Origin: JABDJL01 sp963664065
GTDB taxonomy: Bacteria; Pseudomonadota; Gammaproteobacteria; Xanthomonadales; SZUA-36
DNA length: 64,000 bases
Assembly (NCBI GenBank): GCA_963664065.1
Contig: OY760942.1
Location: forward strand, 1,736,001-1,800,000
Direction: 5' to 3'
This document shows positions 34,800 through 43,219 of this stretch, one piece after another. Position numbers and translations under genes: made by a program. The notes beneath the pieces were generated by a model. That model worked only from the letters and a program-made list of their open reading frames with translations. It did no database searches and was not told the DNA's origin. How positions within the stretch are numbered: position 1 is the stretch's first letter; the number at the start of each line of letters is the position of its first letter.

Positions 34800-34858
34800 T
34801 GCGGACTAAGGACGCGAATATGCGGAAATGTTGTACACAATCGTCGCGTTAGTCCGCA
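34800..34858. repeat. Imperfect palindrome with TGCGGACTAA arms
   Basis: TGCGGACTAA (34800-34809) is repeated inverted as TTAGTCCGCA (34849-34858) with 39 bases between. Inner GACGCGA/TCGTCGC add weaker pairing. The arms match the core of the 32-bp repeats 700 bases away. Confidence 0.7.
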
Positions 34859-34879
34859 TCCAGGTCGGAAAACAGAAAA

Positions 34880-35035
34880 ATGTCAGGTAGAACAAAATGT
34901 AACTATAAGGATTTCAAGTTGTATGGCTATAATCCTAAATCGGTTGAATTGGCCTTATTTGATGACCCCGGAATAGGAAATCTTGAAGGATGGCAACAAG
35001 CAAACAAGTTATTGGCAAGTTCGGCGAAAACGTAG
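34880..35035 (+). CDS. Possible 51-residue protein ahead of the nuclease-like gene
   Basis: ATG 34880 to TAG 35035 gives MSGRTKCNYKDFKLYGYNPK followed by SVELALFDDPGIGNLEGW, a protein-like composition. It overlaps the next gene (ATG 34990) by 46 bases in another frame. It may be a real coupled small gene or the tail of something lost. No family recognised. Confidence 0.35.
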   Translation: MSGRTKCNYKDFKLYGYNPKSVELALFDDPGIGNLEGWQQANKLLASSAKT

Positions 35036-35409
35036 TCAAGAAGCATTGCAACTGCCCAAAATGCAAGAAAGATAAGACTTTCAAACTTCTACCAAATAGT
35101 TTTAAATGCGTAGATGTGATTTGTGATTTCTGTGGCTATTTGGGCCAAGTGAAAACAAAAACAACCAAAGACCTTGACTCGCTTCCAAAACGAGTTCCTG
35201 GGGCTGCGTGGGGGCCGCAGAGACAGAGAATGGAGGCAGGTATTTACTTCCCTTTGTTTTTAGTCTTGGTGTGCGATTCCGATTTCGCTATTTATTACCT
35301 ACCTGTTGATTTTCAGAGCCAAGAATTGTTCGTGCCGCGCAAAAAACTATCAGATAAAGCGCAACGTGCCGGCGTAAGCTTCCCCACAAGGGTTACAGTT
35401 CTAAACTAG
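34990..35409 (+). CDS. Candidate PD-(D/E)XK nuclease with zinc-knuckle cysteines, IS-altered C-terminus
   Basis: A 139-residue product. GKFGENVVKKH (Glu near 14), then CNCPKCKK, then CVDVICDFCGYLGQVKTKT. The order Glu...Asp...QVK with paired CxxC fits small PD-(D/E)XK nucleases that carry a zinc ribbon, such as the DpnI catalytic domain. Activity is inference only. From about residue 128 (VSFPTRVTVLN) the coding sequence lies inside the terminal repeat of an IS-B fragment starting at 35373, so the natural C-terminus was cut off and the stop is supplied by the IS. GAAGGA precedes the ATG. Confidence 0.55.
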   Translation: MATSKQVIGKFGENVVKKHCNCPKCKKDKTFKLLPNSFKCVDVICDFCGYLGQVKTKTTKDLDSLPKRVPGAAWGPQRQRMEAGIYFPLFLVLVCDSDFAIYYLPVDFQSQELFVPRKKLSDKAQRAGVSFPTRVTVLN

Positions 35410-35744
35410 AGTTTTCCAGCATTAAATTGCGCACATACATCGCTGGCGGTATGCGCCCCAATGCCCTGTGCGGTCGGTATTCATTATAGATTTTCATCCA
35501 TTTTTCGGTGATTTCTCGCACCTGTTCCAGAGTCGAAAACAAGTGCGCACTGAGCACTTCTTCTCGATAGCTTTTGTTAAATCGTTCAATAAACGCATTC
35601 TGGTTGGGCTTGCCAGGCTGGATGTAACGGATCTCAATGCCGTGTTCCTTGCACCAGTCGATAAACGCCTGGGCACAGAACTCGGGAGCGTTGTCCACCC
35701 GGATCGCCGTTGGCTTGCCGCGCAGCTCAACCAGCTGCTCCAGA
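35373..35744 (-). mobile_element. IS-B fragment (right 372 bp), IS3 family
   Basis: Inverted copy of the last 372 bases of the complete IS-B element; it corresponds to 50408-50779. It carries the C-terminal 117 or so codons of orfB (LEQLVELRGKPTAIRVDNAP, ERFNKSYREEVL). It ends exactly at the left end of IS-A copy 2; the other part of IS-B is not on the far side of IS-A. One clear difference from the complete copy is Phe for Cys in NQN-F/C-IERF. Confidence 0.93.
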
Positions 35745-35833
35745 TGTGTGACGTCAGCCCATATGGGGCCAATCAACTGCTTTAACTAAGAGACACTTCT
35801 GCTATTTTTAACCTGAAGCAGAGGAGTCTCAAT

Positions 35834-36172
35834 ATGAGCATGTCAAACACCACCAAACGGGTCAAGGAGATCCGCCGCAATACCCGTCGCAAGTTCTCGT
35901 CAGAGGAAAAGATCCGTATCGTACTGGATGGATTGCGCGGTGAAAGCTCGATCGCTGAACTGTGTCGCCAGGAAGGTATTAACAACAATCTGTATTACCG
36001 CTGGAGCAAGGATTTTCTGGAGGCCGGTAAAAAGCGCCTGTCAGGAGATACCGTCAGAGAAGCCAACAGCGATGAAGTGGTTGGTCTCAGAAAAGAAAAT
36101 ACCACCCTCAAGCAAGCGGTTGCCGAACTGTACCTGCGCAATGACTGGCTTAAAAAAAGTCTCACTGGGTAG
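35834..36172 (+). CDS. IS-A transposase OrfA (copy 2)
   Basis: Identical in protein sequence to OrfA of copy 1 (112 residues, helix-turn-helix and coiled tail). The A7 slip site before its stop is preserved. Confidence 0.9.
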   Translation: MSMSNTTKRVKEIRRNTRRKFSSEEKIRIVLDGLRGESSIAELCRQEGINNNLYYRWSKDFLEAGKKRLSGDTVREANSDEVVGLRKENTTLKQAVAELYLRNDWLKKSLTG

Positions 36173-36195
36173 GGTGTGACATTGGACGAAGACTG

Positions 36196-37173
36196 ATGTA
36201 CAGCGCATCTGAAAAGCTGGCCATTATCCGCCTGGTGGAAGACTCGGAGTTATCCGTGCGCAGGACTCTGGTCGAGATCAACGTCAGTCGCAGCAGTTTC
36301 TACCGTTGGTATCAGGCTTATGAACGCGATGGCCCTGATGGCTTGCAGAACCACAGCAGGGCATCACGTCAGCACTGGAACAAGATCCCCGAGTCGGTAC
36401 GGGAACTGGTTGTTGATGTGGCCCTGGAACAACCGGAGCTGACACCCCGGGAACTGGCCTGGCATCTTACTGATACCCATGAGTACTTTATCTCGGAGTC
36501 CAGTGTCTATCGCATCCTCAAGGCCCATGACCTGGTTACCAGCCCACAGTTCATAGTGATGAGCGCAGCCGATGCGTTCCAGCATCCGACACGGCGTGTA
36601 CATGAACTGTGGCAGACAGACTTTACCTACTTCCGGGTGGTGGGCTGGGGCTGGTACTTCCTGTCGACGATCCTGGATGACTATTCCCGTTACATCATCA
36701 GCTGGCGGTTGACGACCACGATGGCGGCGCATGATGTCACCGATACTCTGGAAGATGCTCTGAAAGCCACAGGGCTCACCGAAGTCAGGGTGCATCACAA
36801 GCCCAGGTTACTGTCTGACAACGGCCCCTGCTATATCTCAAAAGAACTCAGGGAATGGTTGCAGGATCAAGACATGAAGCACACCCGGGGAGCACCGTAC
36901 CACCCGATGACCCAGGGCAAGATCGAACGCTACCACCGTTCGATGAAAAACGTGGTCAAGCTGGAGAATTATTACTTCCCGTGGGAACTGGAAAGTGCCA
37001 TTGCTCAGTGGGTGGCTCATTACAACCATGAGCGGCATCACGAATCACTGGATAACGTGACGCCGGCTGATGTGTATAACGGAAGAAGAAACGACATCCT
37101 GGACCGACGGTCAATGATCAAAGCCAGAACGTTAACGCAAAGGAAAATACAAAACCTGCGGTTAGCAGGCTAG
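36196..37173 (+). CDS. IS-A transposase OrfB (copy 2)
   Basis: 325 residues, DDE transposase. It differs from copy 1 by His for Tyr in the NHER-Y/H-HESL segment; catalytic residues are unchanged, so the copy is probably active. Confidence 0.92.
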   Translation: MYSASEKLAIIRLVEDSELSVRRTLVEINVSRSSFYRWYQAYERDGPDGLQNHSRASRQHWNKIPESVRELVVDVALEQPELTPRELAWHLTDTHEYFISESSVYRILKAHDLVTSPQFIVMSAADAFQHPTRRVHELWQTDFTYFRVVGWGWYFLSTILDDYSRYIISWRLTTTMAAHDVTDTLEDALKATGLTEVRVHHKPRLLSDNGPCYISKELREWLQDQDMKHTRGAPYHPMTQGKIERYHRSMKNVVKLENYYFPWELESAIAQWVAHYNHERHHESLDNVTPADVYNGRRNDILDRRSMIKARTLTQRKIQNLRLAG

Positions 37174-37248
37174 ACTGGAGAAAGTACGGGCAGAAAAGTG
37201 TCTCTTAGAAAATAGCTCAAGTGGTGCCATATGCTCTGACGACGTACA

Positions 37249-38448
37249 ATATCCTGCACCTCGGCGTTTGCTTTCAAGGGACAGAAAATTGAGATCCCCG
37301 AACTGGCTAAAAGGCTGAACGTTGCCCATGTTCTTGAAGGCTCGGTTAGGAAGTCCGGAAACCTTCGATCGCACACTGGACAACATCTTCGCCATCCAGG
37401 ATGAGATTGCATTAGAAGTGGTGGCGAAACTGAAGGTCACCCTGTTGGGTGATGTGCCCAAAGTTCAGGAGACCGACCCACAGGCCTATGCGCTGTTTCT
37501 GCAGGGCCGTCATGTGACCCGCGCGTATAACGTTGAGTCATTGGAAAAAGCCGAGGCGCTGTTTCAACAGGCGCTGGTGATTGAGCCCGATTACGCAGCA
37601 GCCTGGGTAGCGTTGGGATTTGTATACATTAACCAAGCAACCTTGGCCTGAGGTCCTATGATGAAGGCGCTACACTGGGCCGCGAGGCGACCACCCGGGC
37701 ATTGGCGATTGAACCTGACTTTGCACCTGCACACTACACGCTCGGTTGGATCTCGATGATTCAAGAGGGCGACCTGGTCACCGCAGCCCGGCACATGGAG
37801 CGGGCAATGCTACTCGAACCTGGCAATGCTGCGATTATTCAACATGCTGCCAACCTGACTGCAGCACTCGGCCGACTGGATGAAGCGATAATGCTGAGTG
37901 AATTTTTGATAGCTCGTGACCCGATTAACACTGATAATCTGAACAACCTATGCGTCTACTACCTCAATGCTGGTCGCTGGGATGAGGCCATCGCTGCTGC
38001 TCGCACCGCGCTGACATTAAGTCCGGACAGCATGATACTGCAATATCTTATTGGCCTGTCAATGCTGGGGAAAGGCGAACCGCAGCTTGCACTGCAAGCC
38101 ATGCAGCGCGAAAAATCCCTTTTTGGCATGATCGGATTACCCATGGTATATCACGCGCTGGGCCAGGTAGACGAGTCCGATGCCGCATTGGCATCTTTGA
38201 TCGAGCAACATAAAGAGGCGTCCTATGGCATCGCTTGGGTGTTCGCCTTTCGGGGTGAGGCGGACCGTGCTTTCGAGTGGCTGGCCAAAGCGATAGAGGG
38301 GAAACCCCCGGGGCTGAAAAACATTGTGTATGAACGCCTGTTCTCAAACTTCTACAGCGCCCCACGCTGGCTGCCGCTCCTGGAAAGTATCGGTAAGTCA
38401 CCTGAGCAATTGGCCGCGATCCAGTTCAAGGTGACTCTACCCAAATAG
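37249..38448 (+). pseudogene. TPR-repeat protein of the adenylate-cyclase/CadC-like type, broken
   Basis: The 5' end is cut by IS-A copy 2. What remains starts IPELAKRLNVAHVLEGSVRK, the conserved linker seen before TPR arrays in transcription factor or cyclase proteins. An internal deletion then joins SGN to ETFDRTLDNIFAIQDEIALE out of frame. TPR units follow (LFQQALVIEPDYAAAWVALG), then another frameshift near 37650. The rest (LAIEPDFAPAHYTLGWISMI to about residue 248 of the last open piece) continues to the natural stop. Three lesions make it non-functional. Confidence 0.75.
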
Positions 38449-38639
38449 TGCACAAAAACAGGCTGTCAAAGTGTCTGTTCTTAAGGTCCGCTCCTGGCCG
38501 TTAGCAGCTATACGTAGTGACAAGAGTCAACATTCCGCTTCACCCCTGTAAGCAGCCATTCAAAGGACGCGAAATTCAACGGCATGATCAGCCGGAGTCA
38601 GCCATCTGCGGACCCTCAGGATCAGGGCAATATTGGACT

Positions 38640-38702
38640 GACTGGTAAGCCGGCGAACCATTAATGCGTAGGTCAGAGGTTTGAATCCTCTTGCTGGCAC
38701 CA
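38640..38702 (+). pseudogene. Decayed tRNA (3' half intact)
   Basis: TAATGCGTAGGTC (38662-38674) is identical to the tRNA-Thr variable region. A perfect T arm AGAGG-TTTGAAT-CCTCT (38675-38691), an acceptor 3' strand TGCTGGC, a discriminator A and CCA (38700-38702) follow. Upstream, ACTGGTAAGCCGGCGA recalls the D arm but the anticodon arm and 5' acceptor are lost. It could be the far attachment site of an island inserted at a tRNA-Thr gene. Confidence 0.65.
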
Positions 38703-38703
38703 A

Positions 38704-39378
38704 TTATGATCTGTCCGACCTGGTCAGAATGACCTGGTAGTCTTCCACGAGTACACGCCAGCCCCGCGCCAGCATGTATTCGATCGCCAGCTTGCCCTTA
38801 CCGCCGTTGGGCAGGCCGCAGTCATCGATCAATACGAAAGTTCTCCGGTGAAGTTGCGGTTCAATCGCCTTAAACTCTGCAAGATGGTGTTGTTGGCTTA
38901 CCACCTGGATCGCGGTGTCTTCCTTGTGATAGTCATAGCTGTCCAGGTACAGGAAATCGACTGGCTGTTTGAATTCGGCCAGGAATTCCAGGGAATCCTG
39001 CTGGTGCCACTCTACGTAGTCGTTCAGCCCCTGATGATTGATCTCGGCTTTAGCAGCGTTGATCGACTTTTCCGAGATATCAACGGAATACAAAGTCGCA
39101 GCATTTAACTTCGCCCATTTCGCAAAAACTACCGTAGAGGCGCCATTGCTTTTTGCACCTTTTAAACCATGCCGTGCCGTGCCGGTTTCCACCAATACTT
39201 TTGCCTTGCGATCCGAAAGCAGCTCCAGGGTTTTTCGAAACGTATCCCGTCGCTTGCCGAAATTGTGTCTCAGAGAAATAAAGGGGTAGAGCGATTTGTG
39301 CTTTACCGCCCGCACCAGCAACCACAGGGCGAGGAGCAAACCGAACAGCGACAGAAATGCCAGCAATGCAATTTTCAT
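38704..39378 (-). CDS. Membrane-anchored methyltransferase-like protein
   Basis: A 224-residue product with an N-terminal membrane segment (LLAFLSLFGLLLALWLLV). A class I SAM-type fold follows: VLVETGTARHG (motif I, with Glu/Gly pattern), LYSVDIS (second strand acid), DYVEWHQQDSLEFL and VDFLYLDSYDYHKEDTA. It resembles Methyltransf_24-type proteins; substrate unknown. Its stop is only two bases from the decayed tRNA, and it is divergent from the aminopeptidase gene. Confidence 0.6.
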   Translation of the reverse strand: MKIALLAFLSLFGLLLALWLLVRAVKHKSLYPFISLRHNFGKRRDTFRKTLELLSDRKAKVLVETGTARHGLKGAKSNGASTVVFAKWAKLNAATLYSVDISEKSINAAKAEINHQGLNDYVEWHQQDSLEFLAEFKQPVDFLYLDSYDYHKEDTAIQVVSQQHHLAEFKAIEPQLHRRTFVLIDDCGLPNGGKGKLAIEYMLARGWRVLVEDYQVILTRSDRS

Positions 39379-39454
39379 ATCCCTCCCCTGGGTGCTTGCG
39401 CATGACGGACCAATTTAGTTTACCCGACAACACATTTTTGAGGTTCGCTCCATG

Positions 39455-39460
39455 TATAAT
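39455..39460 (+). promoter_or_regulatory. Possible -10 element before the aminopeptidase gene
   Basis: A consensus TATAAT lies 34 bases before the ATG at 39495. No convincing -35 hexamer is found at the right distance, so this is weak. Confidence 0.3.
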
Positions 39461-39494
39461 CCGCGTCCAAAAGCGGATTCGGACCAAGAGCGAC

Positions 39495-41390
39495 ATGACT
39501 CGAAAACTATACCCCTGGTTGTTGATTTTACTGGTATGCAGCGCCTGTTCAAAGGAAGCAGAACGCGAAGTGCAGGAAGTCTACGATCCTGCACGTGATT
39601 ATTTCACCTTCTCCAACTATCAGCAGTTCACCACGCGCCACCTTGCGCTGGACCTTGATGTGGATTTCGAAGCCGAGGAGCTTCGCGGTAGCGTGACGCT
39701 GTTTCTGAGCCGGTTGGATCCACAAGCCCGGTCGATTACGCTGGATATTCGTGATATTCACATCGAACAGGCCAGTGTTGCAGAAACCGGCCAGGGCTTA
39801 CAGGAGACGGCGTTTTCCATCGGTGACAGGCATCCGCTCCTGGGTCAAGCTCTGAATATTTCACTTCCTGATGACTTTGATCCGGTAAGTGAATTTGAAC
39901 TGAAAATTACCTACCGTACTGACCCATCAGCCACTGCGCTGCAATGGCTACCGCCGGAGCTGACTTCGGGCGGCGAATATCCTTTCCTGTTTTCCCAGTC
40001 ACAATCGATTCATGCACGTAGCTGGATACCCTTACAGGACACGCCATCGGTTCGCATCACCTACGAGGCCAGCATTCGCACGCCCGAAAACCTGTTGGCA
40101 CTGATGAGCGCCAACAACGACCCGCTGGCGCCGCGCACCGGCGAATATCAATTTGAAATGCCGCAACCAATTCCCTCCTACCTGATGGCTCTTGCCGTGG
40201 GCAACGTATTTTTCGCGCCGATTGGCGAACAGACCGGCTTGTACTCCGAGCCCGAGCTGCTCAATGCATCTGCCTGGGAGTTTGCAGAAACCCAGGAAAT
40301 GATGGACCGGGTTGAAGAGGTTTACGGTGAGTACCAGTGGGGTCGTTATGACCTGCTGATCCTGCCGCCCAGTTTCCCGTTTGGCGGGATGGAGAACCCG
40401 CGACTCTCCTTCATCACGCCCAGCGTGTTGGCCGGTGATCGCAGTCTGGTTTCCCTGATTGCCCATGAACTGGCGCATTCCTGGTCCGGTAACCTGGTCA
40501 CCAACCAAACCTGGCGGGATATCTGGCTGAACGAAGGGTTCACCAGTTACCTGGATGCACGGGTAATGGAAATGTTGTACGACAAGGACCGGGTCGATGA
40601 GGAGCGCTACCTGGCGTATACAGATTTGCTGGATCAGTTCAATTACGTCAGTCCGGAGATGCAGGCGCTGGCACCGGAGCTGAGATATGCCGACCCGGAC
40701 GAATCACAGGGCTCGACTTATTACGCCAAGGGACAGATGCTGCTGGAACACCTTGAGCGCACATTCGGCCGCGAGCCGTTTGACCACTTTCTGAACGGAT
40801 ACTTTGATCACTTTCAGTGGCAGTCCATCACCACCGAACAGTTTGTTGAATACCTTGATGCCATGCTTCTGCAGAAAGATCCCGGAAAATTCACGCTTGA
40901 ACAGCTTGACGAGTGGCTATACCAGCCGGGCCTGCCGGCTTATGTGGAAATTCCGCAGTCCGAATCCTTTGACAAATCCGCCGCCGCGGCCAGGGCGTTC
41001 GCTGCCGGTGAAATCGCTGCTGCCGACATACCGGTAGATGAGTGGAGCCCGCATGCCGTGATCAACTTGCTGAACAGCCTGCCGCTTGAAACCACGGGTG
41101 AGCAATTGAGCGAACTGGATGCCGCGTTGGGTTTGAGCACAACGCGAAATGCAGAAATAGGCCGGGCATGGTTCATCCAGGTTGCCAAACGACGGCATAC
41201 GACGGCATATGAGCAAATGGAGCAGCATCTGAACCGTTATGGCCGAACCAAGATGTTGGCCAATGTTTACCGCTCACTGCTTGAAAATGGCCAGGACGCG
41301 AAACTAGCCAGGGCGATATTCGAAAAAGCGAAGTCCGCCTATCACCCGATCACGGTAATGGCCATTGAGCGGGTGTTGAAGACGGAATAA
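39495..41390 (+). CDS. M1 family aminopeptidase, probable lipoprotein
   Basis: Zinc metallopeptidase of the leukotriene A4 hydrolase/aminopeptidase group. From ATG 39495 the 631-residue product starts MTRKLYPWLLILLVCSAC, a signal with a lipobox-like cysteine. GMEN-type FGGMENPRLSFITP, the zinc motif HELAHSW and the downstream glutamate in WLNEGFTSYLD are intact. The C-terminal helical domain (LEQLDEWLYQPGLPAYVEI) is LTA4H-like. Longer frames from 39357 ignore the signal peptide. Likely acts in the periplasm. Confidence 0.93.
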   Translation: MTRKLYPWLLILLVCSACSKEAEREVQEVYDPARDYFTFSNYQQFTTRHLALDLDVDFEAEELRGSVTLFLSRLDPQARSITLDIRDIHIEQASVAETGQGLQETAFSIGDRHPLLGQALNISLPDDFDPVSEFELKITYRTDPSATALQWLPPELTSGGEYPFLFSQSQSIHARSWIPLQDTPSVRITYEASIRTPENLLALMSANNDPLAPRTGEYQFEMPQPIPSYLMALAVGNVFFAPIGEQTGLYSEPELLNASAWEFAETQEMMDRVEEVYGEYQWGRYDLLILPPSFPFGGMENPRLSFITPSVLAGDRSLVSLIAHELAHSWSGNLVTNQTWRDIWLNEGFTSYLDARVMEMLYDKDRVDEERYLAYTDLLDQFNYVSPEMQALAPELRYADPDESQGSTYYAKGQMLLEHLERTFGREPFDHFLNGYFDHFQWQSITTEQFVEYLDAMLLQKDPGKFTLEQLDEWLYQPGLPAYVEIPQSESFDKSAAAARAFAAGEIAAADIPVDEWSPHAVINLLNSLPLETTGEQLSELDAALGLSTTRNAEIGRAWFIQVAKRRHTTAYEQMEQHLNRYGRTKMLANVYRSLLENGQDAKLARAIFEKAKSAYHPITVMAIERVLKTE

Positions 41391-41419
41391 TTCGACCATA
41401 TCAGCCCGGGTTTACAGCT

Positions 41420-42064
41420 TCAAATGCCGCCTGTTTCTCCACGTAATCCGGCCCGATCCGCATGTCCCAACTCCATATCATACGGAACCATGAACTTGAA
41501 GCCGGTGGCTGCGATTCCCATGACCAGGGCCAGTACGAGGATACTTCTTCCCTTGAGAAACTGCTTGCACAAGGCAAGCATCGCCAGGCCGGTGAAAGCC
41601 ATCAACAGGGGATTTGGCAAATGTGCCAGGCTAAATACCACGGCGCAACCGATGCATGTCGTACGTGACGAATAACCCAGCCTGATCATTCGTGTCGCAG
41701 GAATGGCGAGGAAAATGCTTAGCTGAAGCAGAGCATAGATTGGGTAGATCAACAACGAAGAGACCACGCGGTCTACGGCCAAAAAAACGGGAGAGCCACC
41801 TGCAAGCGCAAAGCCAACGGCTAACGGCGATAACAGGATCAGGGCGTCAAACGGGGCATCTCTTGTCGAGAAGTAATACCGATTAGAGATTGAGAGCCAA
41901 TATTCTTTCGAGCGATGCAACAGTGCCAATGTGGCCACCAGCAGGACAGAGCCCAGGAGCCACGTCCAGATCATGCCGCTTACTGAGGGCAGGATCAGCC
42001 ACAGGCTGGTAAAGAAAAACAGGGGTAAAACCAAGCACTCAAATAAAAGCATCAAATGATACAA
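41420..42064 (-). CDS. CPBP/CAAX-protease-like membrane protein lacking the catalytic glutamates
   Basis: A 214-residue protein with about seven hydrophobic helices. YPIYALLQLSIFLAIPATRM occupies the place of the EExxxR motif of CPBP proteases, but no glutamate pair is present. FSLAHLPNPLLMAFTGLAML matches the His-containing second motif (FxxxH). This suggests a non-catalytic CPBP homologue. It overlaps the phosphatase stop by 13 bases, so the two are co-transcribed and may work together. Confidence 0.6.
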   Translation of the reverse strand: MYHLMLLFECLVLPLFFFTSLWLILPSVSGMIWTWLLGSVLLVATLALLHRSKEYWLSISNRYYFSTRDAPFDALILLSPLAVGFALAGGSPVFLAVDRVVSSLLIYPIYALLQLSIFLAIPATRMIRLGYSSRTTCIGCAVVFSLAHLPNPLLMAFTGLAMLALCKQFLKGRSILVLALVMGIAATGFKFMVPYDMELGHADRAGLRGETGGI

Positions 42065-43032
42065 ATGCGCCCGGCAGGCGGGGATGTCCAGCTGGTCCCG
42101 TCCAGGCGATTGAATTTCAGCCGTAATTCGTGGCAGCCATCTGCGAACTGATCAAGCGGGTGAGAGGCCATCCAGCCGGAATCAAGATATTCTTCGACAG
42201 GGAAATCCTTGAGTAGCCACGGCTGATAAATTCCATACCAGCTCTCTGCAAAGGCGACACCGCCAAGAGAAACCTCGACGCCCTCAAGCAGGGATTCGAG
42301 CCGGGTATCAAAGGCCCAACCGGAGAGGTCCAGGTACTCGGAATCGCTACGTTTTACCTCGAATTCAAATCCTTCCCCTATCAGACCCCAGGGGCGCCGC
42401 CAAACCTGGTCGCGGATCTGGTCAACCAGGAAATGAATATTGCCGCTGAGGTCAACGTATTCGTTTTCCAGCCAGTGATTGAACTGATCCTTGGAGTGCG
42501 ACAGATCACTGCTTTCCAGCCAGGCCACGTAGCCATTAAAAAATGGTATACCCATGCTGTCCTCACGTATGGCGTGATACTCCCAGGATACCTGGGTACG
42601 GGCTTCTGCCAGGCTTGAGCTACCGTCCAGTAACCTGGCCATGATGCTGGCCAGGCCGGTGCGGTCAGCTCCGGCACGGCAATGCACCAGCAGGGGTTTC
42701 GGGGCGCCCTCCAACAGGTCACGCAACTCGAGCAAATGATCGATGCGGGGGAAGAAGGTGAGATCCATGGCGATGTCGTGATGCCCAATGCCCAGTGATT
42801 CGGCCGCGGCTTTTTCATTCTCGTACCACCGCGCATCCGGTTTGGGCCTTCTCAGGCTAACCACGGTCTTAATGCCATGCTTTTGCACAATATTTTCAAG
42901 TGTTCCGGCACTGAGTTGGGCGCTGCGGTATACCTTTCCGGGTATCACCTCGTGGAAGTTGTCCATGGTCAGCAACCGGGCAGTCACCAGGATGCCAAAT
43001 ACGGTAAGTAGAATAATGTGCCAGCGTTTCAT
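42052..43032 (-). CDS. Membrane-anchored dual-specificity/tyrosine phosphatase
   Basis: From ATG 43032 the 326-residue product begins with a membrane anchor (MKRWHIILLTVFGILVTARL). PGKVYRSAQLSAGTLENIV and GIKTVVSLR lead to the phosphatase loop HCRAGADRTG (HCxxGxxR, catalytic Cys). This matches the DSP/Siw14-like family. The C-terminal ~130 residues (FEFEVKRSDSEYLDLSGWAF) look like an extra beta domain I do not recognise. An upstream in-frame start at 43056 adds eight residues. Same operon as the CPBP-like gene. Confidence 0.85.
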   Translation of the reverse strand: MKRWHIILLTVFGILVTARLLTMDNFHEVIPGKVYRSAQLSAGTLENIVQKHGIKTVVSLRRPKPDARWYENEKAAAESLGIGHHDIAMDLTFFPRIDHLLELRDLLEGAPKPLLVHCRAGADRTGLASIMARLLDGSSSLAEARTQVSWEYHAIREDSMGIPFFNGYVAWLESSDLSHSKDQFNHWLENEYVDLSGNIHFLVDQIRDQVWRRPWGLIGEGFEFEVKRSDSEYLDLSGWAFDTRLESLLEGVEVSLGGVAFAESWYGIYQPWLLKDFPVEEYLDSGWMASHPLDQFADGCHELRLKFNRLDGTSWTSPPAGRICII

Positions 43033-43219
43033 TTTTGCTTCTTGTATGAGCGTCAATTACAGGATTGATCCCCGATCAGGACCCGTGAGCGGAAATTATA
43101 GTGTTGTGTGCAGCCCGGGCATAGAACTGCGTATCTATTTTGATGCCCGGACAGCCGATGGGACATTCAACATGCAGGAAAGTGCAGCGTGCCCGGCGGC
43201 GGCACGTTAGAATTTACTC

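Larger units (their letters stand above)
35745..37248 (+). mobile_element. IS-A copy 2, IS3-family insertion sequence
   Basis: 1504 bases, same ends as copy 1 and the same orientation. Copies 1 and 2 enclose 3.6 kb (slipin to nuclease-like gene) like a composite transposon. The left flank is cut IS-B and the right flank is a truncated TPR gene; no target duplication is seen. Confidence 0.93.

Noticed and set aside
34800..34858. Integron attC site
   Set aside because: The arms lack the RYYYAAC/GTTRRRY core boxes. Kept only as a palindrome of unknown role.
30677..37248. Composite transposon made by IS-A copies 1 and 2
   Set aside because: Outer flanks show no target duplication and the internal IS-B piece is truncated. 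The arrangement may equally come from separate insertions and deletions, so it is not called as one element.
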